From Notospermus geniculatus (taxonomy: Eukaryota > Nemertea > Pilidiophora > Heteronemertea > Lineidae), in contig NMRB01002538.1 of assembly GCA_002633025.1 (NCBI GenBank), positions 17,508 to 81,507 of the forward strand: 64,000 nt of DNA, in the 5' to 3' direction. Within the stretch, counting starts at the first letter, position 1; each line of letters begins with the position of its first letter. The position numbers and the translations under genes are program-made. The notes beneath the pieces were generated by a model. It had not been told where the DNA came from, did not search any database, and saw only the letters and a program-made list of their open reading frames with translations. Below are positions 39,330 through 50,088 of this stretch, piece by piece.

Positions 39330-39626
39330 ATGTACCAATTCAAGGCCAATATGGTTTCAATACCAATTCATCTGCGAGGGAGCCCTTATTCAACATTATT
39401 CAAAGTATTTGGAGAAAATTATGAGCATGTGGAACGGGCAATAGTTCACAGAATTATAGTCCGTACCAATACAGATTGTCACTCTTCAGCAACCCATACT
39501 AGCGCTGAAGGGGTTATTGTCGTCCTGGACGCAAGGACCCTGAACGCCGCGGAGCGACAAATGCGCGAAGCGAGACGAAACACTAAGACGGGTCACTTCG
39601 ATTCATACCATAGAGACGAAATCTGA
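39330..39626 (+). CDS. 98-residue ORF of unknown role
   Basis: An ATG-initiated frame starts 50 bases after the GPCR stop and crosses the point where copy A is interrupted by the LTR. It includes EGVIVVLDARTLNAAERQMREARRNT, a charged helical stretch. No homology recognised. It may be chance or a terminal exon. Confidence 0.18.
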   Translation: MYQFKANMVSIPIHLRGSPYSTLFKVFGENYEHVERAIVHRIIVRTNTDCHSSATHTSAEGVIVVLDARTLNAAERQMREARRNTKTGHFDSYHRDEI

Positions 39627-39918
39627 CCTTCAGACCAAAAACTGCCGAAATGGTCGTTCCATGCGGTTTGAAGGCGAAATTTCTTCATTATGGAGGCCCA
39701 AAAACCTATTTTTGGGGCTTGGACTCTTTTCTTTCCTTAATTGCTGACCCGTCCTGTTTGGGTTGGATACTTCAGATCTACATTTGGGTTTCAGCTCAGT
39801 CCTTTCTAGAGTTTCAGATTGTAATGTTCCAGCCTGAAGAAGACCGCGGTTGGGGTCGAAAATTTCCAAATTTCTGGAAATTGACTTTATATTTATCATC
39901 ACCAAATTGAGAACTATA

Positions 39919-40841
39919 CAGGGTGTATCAGAAAAAACTAGACTCTCGAAAAAATCATCATAAAATAAACACAGAGGGGAGTTTTAAAAAACTGCCTATA
40001 TCCCTTTGTAGAGGACATGATTATGCATCGAATGATACCAGTATCGTTGTTAACACTTCACGTTTCAATGAGCAGCGACAGTTTTTAGTTTGAAAAATTG
40101 CAGTCCTTTGCGCACGGAAATGTGAAGATTAAAATTGGATCTGTCGAAGTGAATGAAAAGATCAGACTGAGTTTTACTAACGTGCCGAGGCGTTTTTGAA
40201 ATAATTAGTCCTTTCACCCTCTAACCCCGAAACAAAAAGTCTCATTTTTGCGTGCATCCTCACCAAATGGTAAACACGCTTGCATGAACTCATCCTGACC
40301 TAAAGTGAATGTCTGGTCAATTTCATCTTTTCTTCAAATAGCTCAATTAATACCTTATGTTGATCAGACAATGACATATTTCCTGGTCATAAATCTGTGA
40401 GCACCTGTGCACTGACCTGAGTTTTTGGCTTTTGTCCAGTGGTGCGGGTGAAAAATGGTTAGGCCGCAGTAAAAAGTTTAAGTTTCTTGACACTTGACGA
40501 GGATACACTTAGAAATGAAACTTTTTTGTTTAGGGGTTAGAGGGTGAAAGGATTAATTATTTCAAAAACGCTTCGGCACGTTAGTAAAACTCAGTCTGAT
40601 CCTTTCATTCACTTCGACAGATCCAATTTTAACCTTCACATTTCCGTGCGCAAAGGACTTCAATTTTTCAAACTTCACACTGTCGCTGCTCATTGAAACG
40701 TGAAGTGTTAACAACGATACTGGTTTCATTCGATGCATAATCATGTCCTCTGCAAAGGGATATAGCCAGTTTTTCAAAACTCGCCTCTATGTTTATTTTA
40801 TGATGCTTTTTCGAGAGTCTAGTTTTTTCTGATACACCCTG
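39919..40841. mobile_element. Foldback MITE with ~325-bp arms (CAGGGTGTATCAGAAAAAAC)
   Basis: Arms 39919-40245 and 40515-40841 are near-perfect inverted copies, ending CAGGGTGTATCAG and CTGATACACCCTG, flanked by TA. The ~270-bp centre is unrelated. No transposase. The TA target suggests a Tc1/mariner-type mobiliser. Confidence 0.92.
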
Positions 40842-40843
40842 TA

Positions 40844-41107
40844 AAGTGCTTTTCAGAATGTCCAGTCATTTTTGCACTCATTTTACCTTGCAATTGATCC
40901 TAACCACAAACCACAAATTGGCCAATTACATGTGCATGATTGCATGATTATCTTGAATAGAGTGTAGACCTGAACAAGGTCCTATTAGAAGTCGGCCAAC
41001 CGTTAATCGACTTGCACAGGTAAGTGGCCAATTTGTGTTTTTTGTGGTAAGGTTCCATTGCAAGGTAAAATGAGTGCAAAAATGACTGGACATTCTGAAA
41101 AACACTT
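40844..41107. mobile_element. Second foldback MITE with ~85-bp arms, abutting the first
   Basis: AAGTGCTTTTCAGAATGTCC at the left is mirrored by GGACATTCTGAAAAACACTT at the right. The TA at 40842-40843 serves both this element and the previous one; the far TA is 41108-41109. A ~95-bp centre separates the arms. Confidence 0.9.
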
Positions 41108-41109
41108 TA

Positions 41110-41403
41110 TATTCATGAGCTCGCCGAAGGGCTTCCGAATAGTGCCGAAGAACGCTCGGAACCTACATGTATCACTCTTTCCAACGCATAAATCTGAGTC
41201 ATACGGCTTATTCATGTAATGCTTGCCTAGTAAGGTAGGTTACAATGGAACTGAACGTTGTTTAAGAAATAACGAGGGCATGTCAAAAATCATTAAAATC
41301 GTTACCTACTTAGTTCCGCCCAATCAATTCCTTATAAGCCGATTAAATGTTGAATTAGGCCACCGCCGCATTTGTATCACGAAATATTACCTGTTGTCGT
41401 GGC
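41110..41403. other. Short intergenic spacer
   Basis: No gene or repeat recognised apart from one TACATGTA at 41164. Confidence 0.4.
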
Positions 41404-41833
41404 GAGCTCCGTAGCCCAGTGATTACAGAATGGGTAACTGATGATATCCGACATCCGTGGGTTCGAGTCCGGTTGGAGGAAGAATTTATTTCTCCCCATT
41501 TTTTTCTTTCACGTACGTTTTCTGCGTTTGTTGTTAGTCTTGTTCCGCTATTATTTTCTGCCCCCTGCCCAAAACAGTTAAACGCCGCACTCGCCACTCT
41601 CGCTGCATGATCTGACACCACAAGACGTCACTTCGAGAACCCTGTCGCCATCAGGCTGGTATATGGCTAAACATGTAGACACCTCTCCTCACATTCGACA
41701 GCTATAGTAAAGCTGTCGGGGGTGAGGAGAGGTACACATTGCCCACTTTCAACATGATCCCCAAACAACACCAATCCACCGCCCCTGTTCCCATCATTCT
41801 GGGTATAGGCAAAGTATTGCCAAGTTCATTGTC
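41404..41833 (+). mobile_element. tRNA-derived SINE-like repeat
   Basis: The head has an A box (TAGCCCAGTGATTACAG, about 41412) and a B box (GGTTCGAGTCC, 41460-41470). The body includes GAGAACCCTGTCGCCATCAGGC and a strong hairpin, ACCTCTCCTCAC...GACAGCTATAGTAAAGCTGTC...GTGAGGAGAGGT at 41680-41733. Its distal part is shared with 33545-33773. The exact ends are uncertain. Confidence 0.68.
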
Positions 41834-41872
41834 GTCCAGACAAACTATACCCAGGGTATAGTTTGTCTGGAC
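41834..41872. repeat. Perfect 19-bp palindrome with one-base centre
   Basis: GTCCAGACAAACTATACCC, one A, then its exact complement. It lies eight bases before the left end of the next MITE. Confidence 0.92.
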
Positions 41873-41880
41873 AAACTCTA

Positions 41881-42731
41881 CACTGTTAAAAATTTCTGTA
41901 AATCTACGGAACATTTTGACGATATTTTTACAGAATTTCTACAATAATGTACAATTACTGTATTTTATCTGTGTTTTTACAGCAAACACAGTTTTCCAAT
42001 AGATGTTATAATTTTCTTACATCAACATTTGATATAAATACGGCTAACAGTGTCATCCTATTGCATTGGCATGTCATGACAGAGAGTGCTGTAATAATAT
42101 TGCACGAACTGTAAAGTTATAGTATGATCGCACGAGGTGTACGTTTGGCTACGTCACACACGCAAACTCTGAAAGTGCAGTTGAGTCAGCGCGAAGGTTG
42201 ATGGAGGAGTTTCTACCGATTTTACTCGGGTAATTTGCGAAATATAAACTAATCATACCCGAATATACTTACTTTCTGAACAATGTCATAGACATGCCAG
42301 TTGCTCCCTTTATTGGAGATAACAGGCGAGATTTTGTCTCTTAATTCCCGGCTCGTGGATTGTATACACAGGCGTATGCATTGTGTAATGCATTGATATT
42401 TCTAACATTTGTAAAATTTATTCTGAAGTTTATTTGCAGACCATAAGTCTACTGTCCGATTCCATAAATTTACAGAAAGTGCCGGCAGCAGTCATCGCCA
42501 GTTGTCATCATAAATTAACAGTAAAACAATTTACAGAAAAAATAACCAATTCGGTACATTTATAGCAACTTCTGTAAATTGACAGTTGTGCTGTTTACCC
42601 TGATTACAGCAGATCTGTACAACTACTTTACTGCTGTAATTAAACAAAGTTTACCATAAATTTATGATGAGTACTGGCGATGACTGCTGCCGGCACTTTC
42701 TGTAAAATTATAGTAGAAATTTTTAACAGTG
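41881..42731. mobile_element. 851-bp MITE, CACTGTTAAAAATTTCTGTAAA family
   Basis: The termini CACTGTTAAAAATTTCTG and AGAAATTTTTAACAGTG are flanked by TA at 41879-41880 and 42732-42733. Inside, a second inverted pair (about 42464-42525 and 42655-42715, ACAGAAAGTGCCGGCAGCAGTCA type) suggests one element nested in another. The same terminal motif marks the 281-bp element at 15.8 kb. Confidence 0.88.
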
Positions 42732-42733
42732 TA

Positions 42734-43397
42734 CCCAGCTTTCCATATGTACACCTGAAGACGAGCTTGGTATCGCAAAGTCACATGACATCTCTGTAGG
42801 CCTTGCCGGTCAAAATGGCGGTGCTTCGGGTCGACCTGGGCAACCTCAAGCTATATTTATCATCAATCCCTTTGTACAGAGATCCTATATTTGTTTCAAA
42901 GGGGCGAGAGGTTAAGAACAAATATGTTGATTTGATTAAAGGATTAAAAGATACGGTAGGATGGAATATGTTCTCAAAGCGCCAGATCTGAGCCCGGACT
43001 GCCGCTGCAAGTCAGGTACGAGCTCGTGTGTACCGGACGGGGCAATACTGTCAGAGGGAATGTGGCGGCATCGGAAGCTGCATCGTTGTATGACAGGGCG
43101 TAATGTCGATGCACGCGAGACGTATTCGGCACTGAGTGATGTGCAGCTCATCAGCCAAGGATCGTATATTGTATTATATGTTGTTAGAATCGACAAATTA
43201 CAGACAATGTTTATTCATCCCAAAGGGCTGAGAACTAATAAAACGATAGTTCAAGAGAATCAGTCCAACGTGAGCATTTTAGGAATGACGATACCTTTGC
43301 AATTTTTTCATGGTTGACATGGTTGAAAAGGGTAGCAGAGGATGGCCATCTAGCAACATTGACAGTCGGTCTGCGTTTATTCTGCAGGTGGTAGACC
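42734..43397. other. Intergenic with unassigned short frames
   Basis: A 62-codon frame at 42803 and a 118-codon frame at 42961 have no recognisable domains; the latter is Cys-rich early on (CRCKSGTSSC). No splice context supports them. Confidence 0.35.
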
Positions 43398-43541
43398 GTG
43401 TTTCCACGAGGCGTTTGCGGGCGCAGTTTAGGGGGCGGCCGCGGTTGGAAAAAAATCGATCCAACGTATTTCCTTTTAGTTATTTCACTCGCACCCGCGC
43501 CCGCCTCCTAATCCGCACCCGCAAACGCCTCGTGGAAACAC
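43398..43541. mobile_element. Foldback MITE, CCACGAGGCGTTTGCGGG family, copy 1
   Basis: GTGTTTCCACGAGGCGTTTG at the left and its complement at the right flank a centre with ATCGAT(C/T)CAACGTA and CCTTTTAG words shared with copy 2. Confidence 0.85.
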
Positions 43542-43552
43542 AGCTAGGCTTT

Positions 43553-43661
43553 CCATTCACGCGATTTTCCAGCGACAACGCTCCAAAACATTGTTTGTTT
43601 CCGCGGCGTTGGTCACGGACAAAGGATGCGGCATCGCACCGCTGGAAAATCGCGTGAATGG
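43553..43661. repeat. Central inverted repeat with perfect 22-bp arms
   Basis: The arms (43553-43574 and 43640-43661, CCATTCACGCGATTTTCCAG and complement) enclose a 65-bp loop. It sits between the two CCACGAGG foldbacks. Confidence 0.88.
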
Positions 43662-43671
43662 ATTCTTAGCT

Positions 43672-43828
43672 TTTAGCTTCTTTTCCACGAGGCGTTTGCG
43701 GGCGCGGAATAGGGGTCGGGCGCGGGTGGAGATAATCGATTCAACGTACCTCCCTTTAGCTATTTCACTCGCACCCGCTCCCGCCACCGAAACCGCGTCC
43801 GCAAACTCCTCGTGGAAAAGCAGCTTAT
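43672..43828. mobile_element. Foldback MITE, CCACGAGGCGTTTGCGGG family, copy 2
   Basis: Same structure as copy 1: CTTTTCCACGAGGCGTTTGC at the left, complement at the right, with GATAATCGATTCAACGTA in the centre. Confidence 0.85.
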
Positions 43829-44163
43829 GAGGGACGCATTTCCCTCCTACATCTGCCCTGCTTACCAGCCTTATGGCGTATCACTTGCCCATCTTAACCC
43901 ACTCCATAGTGTACCATAATCCTACACCCAAAGTATAGTATACTCTACATTGCAACCTCAGCAACTTTCACCCCCCCCCCCCNCAGCAACTTTCCCCCCC
44001 CCCCCCCACACACACACACATTGGGCACCACACCCTGGTTCCGCTGCTTTTCTGTCGCAGTAAACCCGGAGATAACTTGGCCGTCAATGAATGTACAAAT
44101 AAGTGCGAATAACTGCGTACTGATTATTGAGTTCGTAGGTGTTTCTTGGACACGTGTACTCTT
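43829..44163. other. Intergenic with C-runs and (CA)n
   Basis: Two C homopolymers at 43970-43982 and 43994-44007 with an ambiguous base at 43983, then CACACACACACACA. Assembly reliability is lower here. Confidence 0.6.
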
Positions 44164-45257
44164 GAAAGGCTTACTGGATATAGCATAATCATAAAAAGCA
44201 TAACATGATCGGGAGTACTCATTATTTCCACGCCCACCATGACAGTGGCGCGGATACCTAGTTTCTTGTCGTTCCGCTAGGTGATTGGTTGTCAGAGTGA
44301 CGCCAGCACCTTGAGTCTTACATCATGGCAGCGCCCATACTAGTAGTTTGCCGCTTCGATGGTTGAAATCGAGACAGAAGCCGAGAGTTTTTTTAATTCA
44401 TAGCCTACATGTATGTGACAAGAGATTCAGTGAAATGTAACATGCACATGCATCAGGTCGATGTGTCTAAATCTGGCACTTAGATCAGTTGATCGAATTA
44501 ACCAAGGTCTGCCTCATCTTGGCATACGCAGAAATTGAATCATGAGTCATGCGGCGGGGGGGGGCTACAGTGTGTTCCATCATATTATTGCTTGACATAG
44601 CCGAATATGATGCCTCGGGGTTGAACTCAGCACTTCTATAAAGATATTTCCTTAACATTACCTACCTGATACAAAATGCAGTGAGCAAACNGAAAATAGT
44701 GATGTAACAGTAAACATGGTATTCCAGATATAGGCTGGGGACTACTTTCCAGCCTATATAAATAGAAATACAGGTATCTGTATTGGATGTGCAGGAAATT
44801 ATGCTTGGAGATTATGTCCCGGGTTGAGTGGAATAATTTTACAGTAGTTTTAGCGCAGTGTGTCCCTTATGCATGAAAATTTTGTTGAAATGAGTTAATG
44901 GCATATTTGAAATAAGTAGGTCGCAATGTACATTTTGTGAAGATCACATCGATTTCGAAGCGACAGGTGTTGCAGAATACTCGTTCGAAGTTTGACTGTG
45001 TAATGCATTCTCCATTAATCTAAAATCCTTCTTTTGCTTTTTTCTCGAAATCGCCTCTGATACTGAACACCAACTGTTATGGGGTCTTGCACAAGATGCG
45101 CTCCCTCTGCACGTGCCATCTGCACCTCGCTCCCGTGTAAAAAAACATGATATCCAGGACACTTTTTGTACATCTCAAAAGGGTATAACTTTGGGTACTA
45201 GGTTTAAGATTATGTTATGCTTTTTATGATTATGCTATATCCAGTAAGCCCTCTTGA
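44164..45257. mobile_element. 1.1-kb element with ~45-bp TIRs
   Basis: CTTGAAAGGCTTACTGGATATAGC at 44161 and its complement at about 45235-45257, extending through CATAATCATAAAAAGCATAACAT. Interior lacks a transposase and has an ambiguous base at 44691 and a G-run near 44552. Confidence 0.8.
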
Positions 45258-45589
45258 AAGCATCTGCAAAAGAAGCGATTTTGTTGCTTTACACTACATT
45301 GGTAGTACCGGTGTAGCGAAAGCAAAATTGCATTCATGGGCTGCAGTCTTTACGAGTCCCGTCGAAAAGGGAGCTACGCCCGTGTGAACGAGGCCTTACC
45401 TGTGACGAAATCACGCGCATGATCTCTCAGGCACTGCTCATGCTGTTAGAAGCATAGTTTATCGATTTTTAGTGATTATTTCCGGGATATCTTTTAGTTA
45501 TGATAACTGTAAATGTTGATATATACCATCTAGTGGTAGTGCCACTAGATTCTAGTGCTGCTTACCCCCGCCCCCCCCCCAAAAAAAAA

Positions 45590-45745
45590 TCTGGGTATTT
45601 TTTTGTTCAAAAGTTTGGTTTTTTTGCCAAACTTTTGGGTACAGTACTATGTGACTTGACTGAGTTTGTGTATTTTGCCAATGTTTTGGGTACAATATGT
45701 GAATGGACTGATTTTTGGGGGTATTTTCTACATATTTTGGGTACA
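45590..45745. repeat. Three degenerate ~55-bp tandem units (TTTTGGGTACA)
   Basis: Each unit contains TTTGCCAA or a variant, then TTTTGGGTACA(A/G)T. The array lies inside the insertion that splits the foldback's left arm. Confidence 0.7.
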
Positions 45746-46636
45746 ATTATAATGTGAAGTTGGCGGCTCAGTGGGAGGTAGAGAACGACGAAAACAACTT
45801 GGGCACTTACTCATGTTTATTCCGTACAAATCCTACTTCCAAACGTAGAACGATTACTGTTAAACGTATTTCATGATGTTTCTGCATAAAACTGACCAGA
45901 AATATCCAAAACGTATGATGCGGACCTTCAAACGTACAACGTACAATTGGCAATGATTTCCGTACAGTGTACGGTGGAAACGTACAAGTAACCCATGAGG
46001 CACGCATTTGAACGAACCGACCTCGAACCAGATGGAGGCGGGTTACTGAACCCGAACCTTGTAAAAGCGATCAATCCTGAACCGAACTGCTCGAGGAGGG
46101 TGGAGGTAGGTTTTCTCGAACCAGCACCGTGTGAAAAGGCCCTTTGTGGTACATGTATTTTCGTGGCTCTTCAATGAAACATTCTCGGAAAAACCACTGT
46201 TTACGACAATCAATATAACCATTGTATAATATACTGACATCATTTTTTGCTTGAACCGTGTTTGTGATACATCTATAGGCAACAATGCTACGGCTCCAAA
46301 CACTGCACCCAAAACGACAGAGAAAGCCATTCTGTGCTTTTCATATCAGCTTCGTAACACCATTTTGAGTTTAGAATTATGAAGTGCATGAACCCGAAAC
46401 TCCCTAATGAGTGACGTCCTGCTGACACCGTCTCTGGATGATGGTCAACCTTGTGCTTTACTAATTCAGTCGGCCTCTGCATGGATATGTTTACTGACTT
46501 CATCATCAACTTCCGATTCTTCCATTAAGAGTACTCTTGTTTTAGTGCAGATTAATATTCCTCGTGCCGTATACGGCACCATACGTGCCTTGGACAATAA
46601 TCCCATTATGCTTTTAACTTTCAAACATTTTGGATC

Positions 46637-46760
46637 GATTTCACAAAGGGTGCTTAAGACTAAGACGCGTGTAACTTCGTCAAATGCATGGTGGAAGTGC
46701 GTGCATTTAGTGAAGTTACATGCGTCTAAATGTAAAACGCCCTTTTATTTGTAGTGAAAT
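46637..46760. mobile_element. MITE with GATTTCACAAAGGG-type termini, in the foldback loop
   Basis: GATTTCACAAAGGGTGCTTA is mirrored by AAAACGCCC...GTAGTGAAAT, and GTAACTTCGTCAAATGCA by TGCATTTAGTGAAGTTAC. Confidence 0.7.
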
Positions 46761-47135
46761 TCGCCCTTTGATTTTAATTAAGCCAGTTTCCTGGAACATT
46801 TCACGATTCAGGCCGCAGTGCTATGCGAGATCGTTTGTTTCCAGGTCGTTTGTTTGCGCTGTCTCGATGGGCCTTTACGGTGCTGGTTCGAGGAAACCTA
46901 CATCCACTCTCCTCGGGCGTGTTCGGTTCAGATGGATTGATCGCTTTTACACGGTGCTCGATCTAGTTCGAGGTCGGTTCGTTCAAATGCGTGCCACTGG
47001 ATGGCGTGTATCAACATTTACAGTTATCGCATTAAAATAAGAAATATCCCATAAATAATCACTATAAATCGATAAGCTATGCTTCTAACAGCATGAGCAG
47101 TGCTTGAGAAATCTCGTGAGTTATTTCTTCACAGG

Positions 47136-47707
47136 TTGCTTACAGCAAATGCGTCAGTGATCCATTCATGTAGCGTGCTCAATCCCGCACGAGGCCGGTT
47201 CGCTTTTACACGAGAGAATAACCAGCCTGAACCTTCCTCCACCTTCCCGAGACTCACGCAGCGAATTGAACTGGCCCGAGGAAGGTGGAGGTCAGTTGTT
47301 TCGCTTTTACACGGGAAAAAAATAACCGAACCCTCCTCGATCTAGTCTCGATCCGGAACGCACCGGCACTGTGTAAAAAGGCCTAATAGGTGTCACTCGT
47401 TGTTAAAACTTTTGAAATGAAACTGACATCCCGGTCCTGATCAATTTCCCACACAAAAGGCGTCCATTGTATAGGACCGGGTTTCGGTATGCTACCCTCT
47501 TTCCTAGCTAGGATCCCCATTGCTCCCTTTCAGACCTTGAGACTAGCGATGTCTTGTTTGCATCAAGAGTGACTACCGGATGAACCAACGGCACATGCCT
47601 TTTCATTTACATTTACTTCCACTTATTGTGTGGAATTCTGACGTGTTAAAGCGAATTCAATATACATGTAGTGCTTAACCAATTTCAGGAGTATTGAACC
47701 AATTTCA
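47136..47707. other. Intergenic with foldback-related fragments
   Basis: It repeats words from the foldback (CGGTTCGCTTTTACACG, AAGGTGGAGG) in about 47190-47380, suggesting a second decayed copy. No gene. Confidence 0.5.
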
Positions 47708-48112
47708 ATGTATTTCGCTCCTAACCTCGTTGGCTTTGTCCTCACTTACGTTTTTCTTTCCCAAACACTTAATGGGAAAACATATAAAGAACATCACATG
47801 CACAAGTGTAGCGATGGGAGAGGTATACCTAAGAAACATGTCAAAGCGAAGTACAAGGCGACGAGTAAAATTAACTGTGCACTTTTCTATGTACAAGAAG
47901 GAAATATCTGTGAGAATGTTCACTTTCTGACCAAAGCCACGGATTCCATCAACTGCTTCATTGGAACTGCGGTGAACAAAACCAGGGGCTATGGCAGTAC
48001 ACGCAATGGACTGGTAGATACGAATAAGGCCACAAGTTATCGGGTAGTAACCACACTTGACACTAGCCATGCTAGCGGCGAAATATCGTACCTCATTGAA
48101 CCACTAGCATAG
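47708..48112 (+). CDS. 134-residue ORF, possible secreted Cys-containing protein
   Basis: ATG 47708 opens MYFAPNLVGFVLTYVFLSQTLNG, a plausible signal peptide, followed by a polar, basic domain with four cysteines (HKCSD, INCALF, GNICENV, INCFIG). TTTCAG lies shortly upstream (about 47684-47689), so the frame may also be part of an exon. An antisense frame of 121 codons overlaps it, which lowers confidence. No family recognised. Confidence 0.3.
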   Translation: MYFAPNLVGFVLTYVFLSQTLNGKTYKEHHMHKCSDGRGIPKKHVKAKYKATSKINCALFYVQEGNICENVHFLTKATDSINCFIGTAVNKTRGYGSTRNGLVDTNKATSYRVVTTLDTSHASGEISYLIEPLA

Positions 48113-48675
48113 CTGCATTCGGAACGACCTGAGGCGAACTGCATATCTATCCACTGGGCGGCGCATTTCACCTCGGACACAAGTCCAAGGAAGCCGTGTT
48201 GTTTATCAACAAACCCACGTGACCGACCGTGGGACTATTTTTGCCGAATTTTGGCCTGTTAAGATATCCAACCTTATTTCCAGGATAAGTTGAGGCATAA
48301 ACTTACCGATATCTCACCCAATCTGCCAATTATTGATCAATAAGGCAACGTTTTTGTGTGACCTTTTTCTTTCATGCGCAGGGTGTGATGAGGCGACCGC
48401 ATCCAAACCCACAGAAAATGAAGGGAATCCTTGCGCGTTCAAGATGGCTGCCTTGGAATTGTGTCCGAGGGGAAATGCGAGTCGTCACGGAAATTGCCGA
48501 GCAGTTGCCTTCGCAAGTTCCGAATGGCATAGCTGGAAGGCCACCATCTTGGATTTTGCCGCGCGCATGTAGAATTTGGGCCGGCCTAATCACAACCTGA
48601 TCTGGTGCCCTTAGTTGGTATTTGCTGGCGATCCTTGTTAGAAATAAAAAGGCCCGCAAATCAGTCTTAACGCCA
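48113..48675. other. Intergenic before the tandem duplication
   Basis: No supported gene; two overlapping ~80-codon frames at 48333-48600 have no features. Confidence 0.45.
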
Positions 48676-49047
48676 TTCGTATCGGAATAAAATAGTTTAC
48701 ATAATACAATGTAATATGACATTTACTCTAATCGATCGATGGTTTACTTTTCTGTTTACATCACGTGCTCGCCCTGTCATGTATACGTACACTGCCTTGT
48801 ACACATTCATTGCATGGCAACGGTGCATACAAGGAGGAATACGACGATGGAATTCCACCTGCAGTAATTGTTCATCCAAATGAAAAATCGGACTAAGAGA
48901 TAACCTCCCCATACATTGAATGTTTCAGGTTGACCAGCCTGGATTTTTCTTGACCGCACAACAGGCAGGCTTTGCCTATATCGGCGGCCGCCAACTTGCC
49001 CTTCCCTTCTCGGAAATACGCTTCCTACCAGAAAAACAGACACTGCA

Positions 49048-49172
49048 TGGGTCATATGAATAAAGACTAGTACATGTAAATGCTTTTACTTGAATTTTGC
49101 ATTACAAATGCACTGGGAATGCGGTACAAATCTGAAGTAAAAGCATTTGCTAGTCTTTATTCATATGACCCA
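49048..49172. mobile_element. 125-bp MITE, TGGGTCATATGAATAAAGAC family, copy 1
   Basis: The ends TGGGTCATATGAATAAAGAC and its complement, with AAATGCTTTTACTT inside, form a foldback. The corresponding position in tandem copy 2 is empty (CAGACACTTTTTATG). A second family member is at 61124-61243. Confidence 0.9.
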
Positions 49173-49890
49173 CTTTTTATGATTAGTATTCAGTTCACTT
49201 CTAATACCACTTGTTATCAACACAAACTCCTTTTAGTCAGAAAATATTCGTCTTGAACCGATTTTCAACATCATTTATTCTGGGAACTACATCTCTAGAT
49301 TCCTCTGCGTTGGTTTGGCACGATTTGGCCTCTTCACGATTGTTTAAAACCTTTACCAAAATGTCAATCTCGTACCCAGAGTTCAATGCCCCATTAAACT
49401 CTGGAAAGGGCTAGATCGGTACTACGTTTGCACAATGCAAAATGCACTGCTGACGGCGGATGAATTTCTGACCGTTGCACAACCAAATGCGTAGGGATTC
49501 GAAAGAGTTCGTACTTTATTCCTTAATAAAAACATTTATTCGCCAACGGAATGTTAAAATAGTAGTATTTTTACAAATATTGGACCAAATTCTAATTTCC
49601 GGTATACAATGTAATTACTTTATCAAATAATTTGTAAAATCGATGAGCACAAGAATCTTGTGCTGGGTTCCAGCCCTTTTCAGAGGTCTTAGCCAAGGAA
49701 CGATGGTGGCGACCTCTTCAGATTGCCAAAATGTAGTAATCTGCACTACTTACAAGATGGAAACCTACCACCTGTACTAGGGGTGTTATGTAGGAACGAA
49801 ATAACGCCACCTAGCGTCAAGGCTGGGTAGTAACGCTTCCCGAGACCATTCGATTCAACTGTGCCCAGTAAAAGCCCAGAGAGCGTTAGA

Positions 49891-50088
49891 ATGATTTGGT
49901 TCGTCTATCTATTCTGTAGTCTCGGTCACCCAGCCGCTGTTTCGAATCTGGGGATCGAACAAGTGTCTGGGATCAAACTGCGAAATTACTGTTTGGATGC
50001 TTACCAAGATCCTGGTACGCTCGCTGATTGGCTAACGAACGTAGAGTTACACTCACAGAACCATCCGCAAATTCATTCATCCAAATAA
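49891..50088 (+). CDS. Small ORF with signal-like start (copy 1)
   Basis: ATG 49891 reads MIWFVYLFCSLGHPAAVSN and 65 codons in all. In copy 2 this ATG is AAG, leaving only a GTG-initiated frame. Two residue differences over 75 codons, both amino-acid changing. Weak evidence for a real gene. Confidence 0.18.
   Translation: MIWFVYLFCSLGHPAAVSNLGIEQVSGIKLRNYCLDAYQDPGTLADWLTNVELHSQNHPQIHSSK

Larger units (their letters stand above)
33774..39386 (+). repeat. Segmental duplication, copy B
   Basis: Counterpart of copy A (25770-29487). It begins at GGATACGCAGATTC in the BEL remnant and runs through the GPCR 3' flank, where A is interrupted by an LTR. Confidence 0.9.
45399..47135. mobile_element. 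Large foldback, left arm split by a ~465-bp insertion
   Basis: The right arm (46864-47135) reads as one block. Its complement on the left is found in two pieces, 45399-45534 and about 46001-46146, joined if 45535-46000 is removed. Shared blocks include TTAGAAGCATAG, ATCGATTTTTAGTGATTATT, CGCATTTGAACGAACC and GTGGAGGTAGGTTT. No transposase is present. Confidence 0.8.

Noticed and set aside
41404-41475. Second tRNA-like sequence
   Set aside because: Part of a repeat body shared with 33.5 kb; treated as SINE-like.
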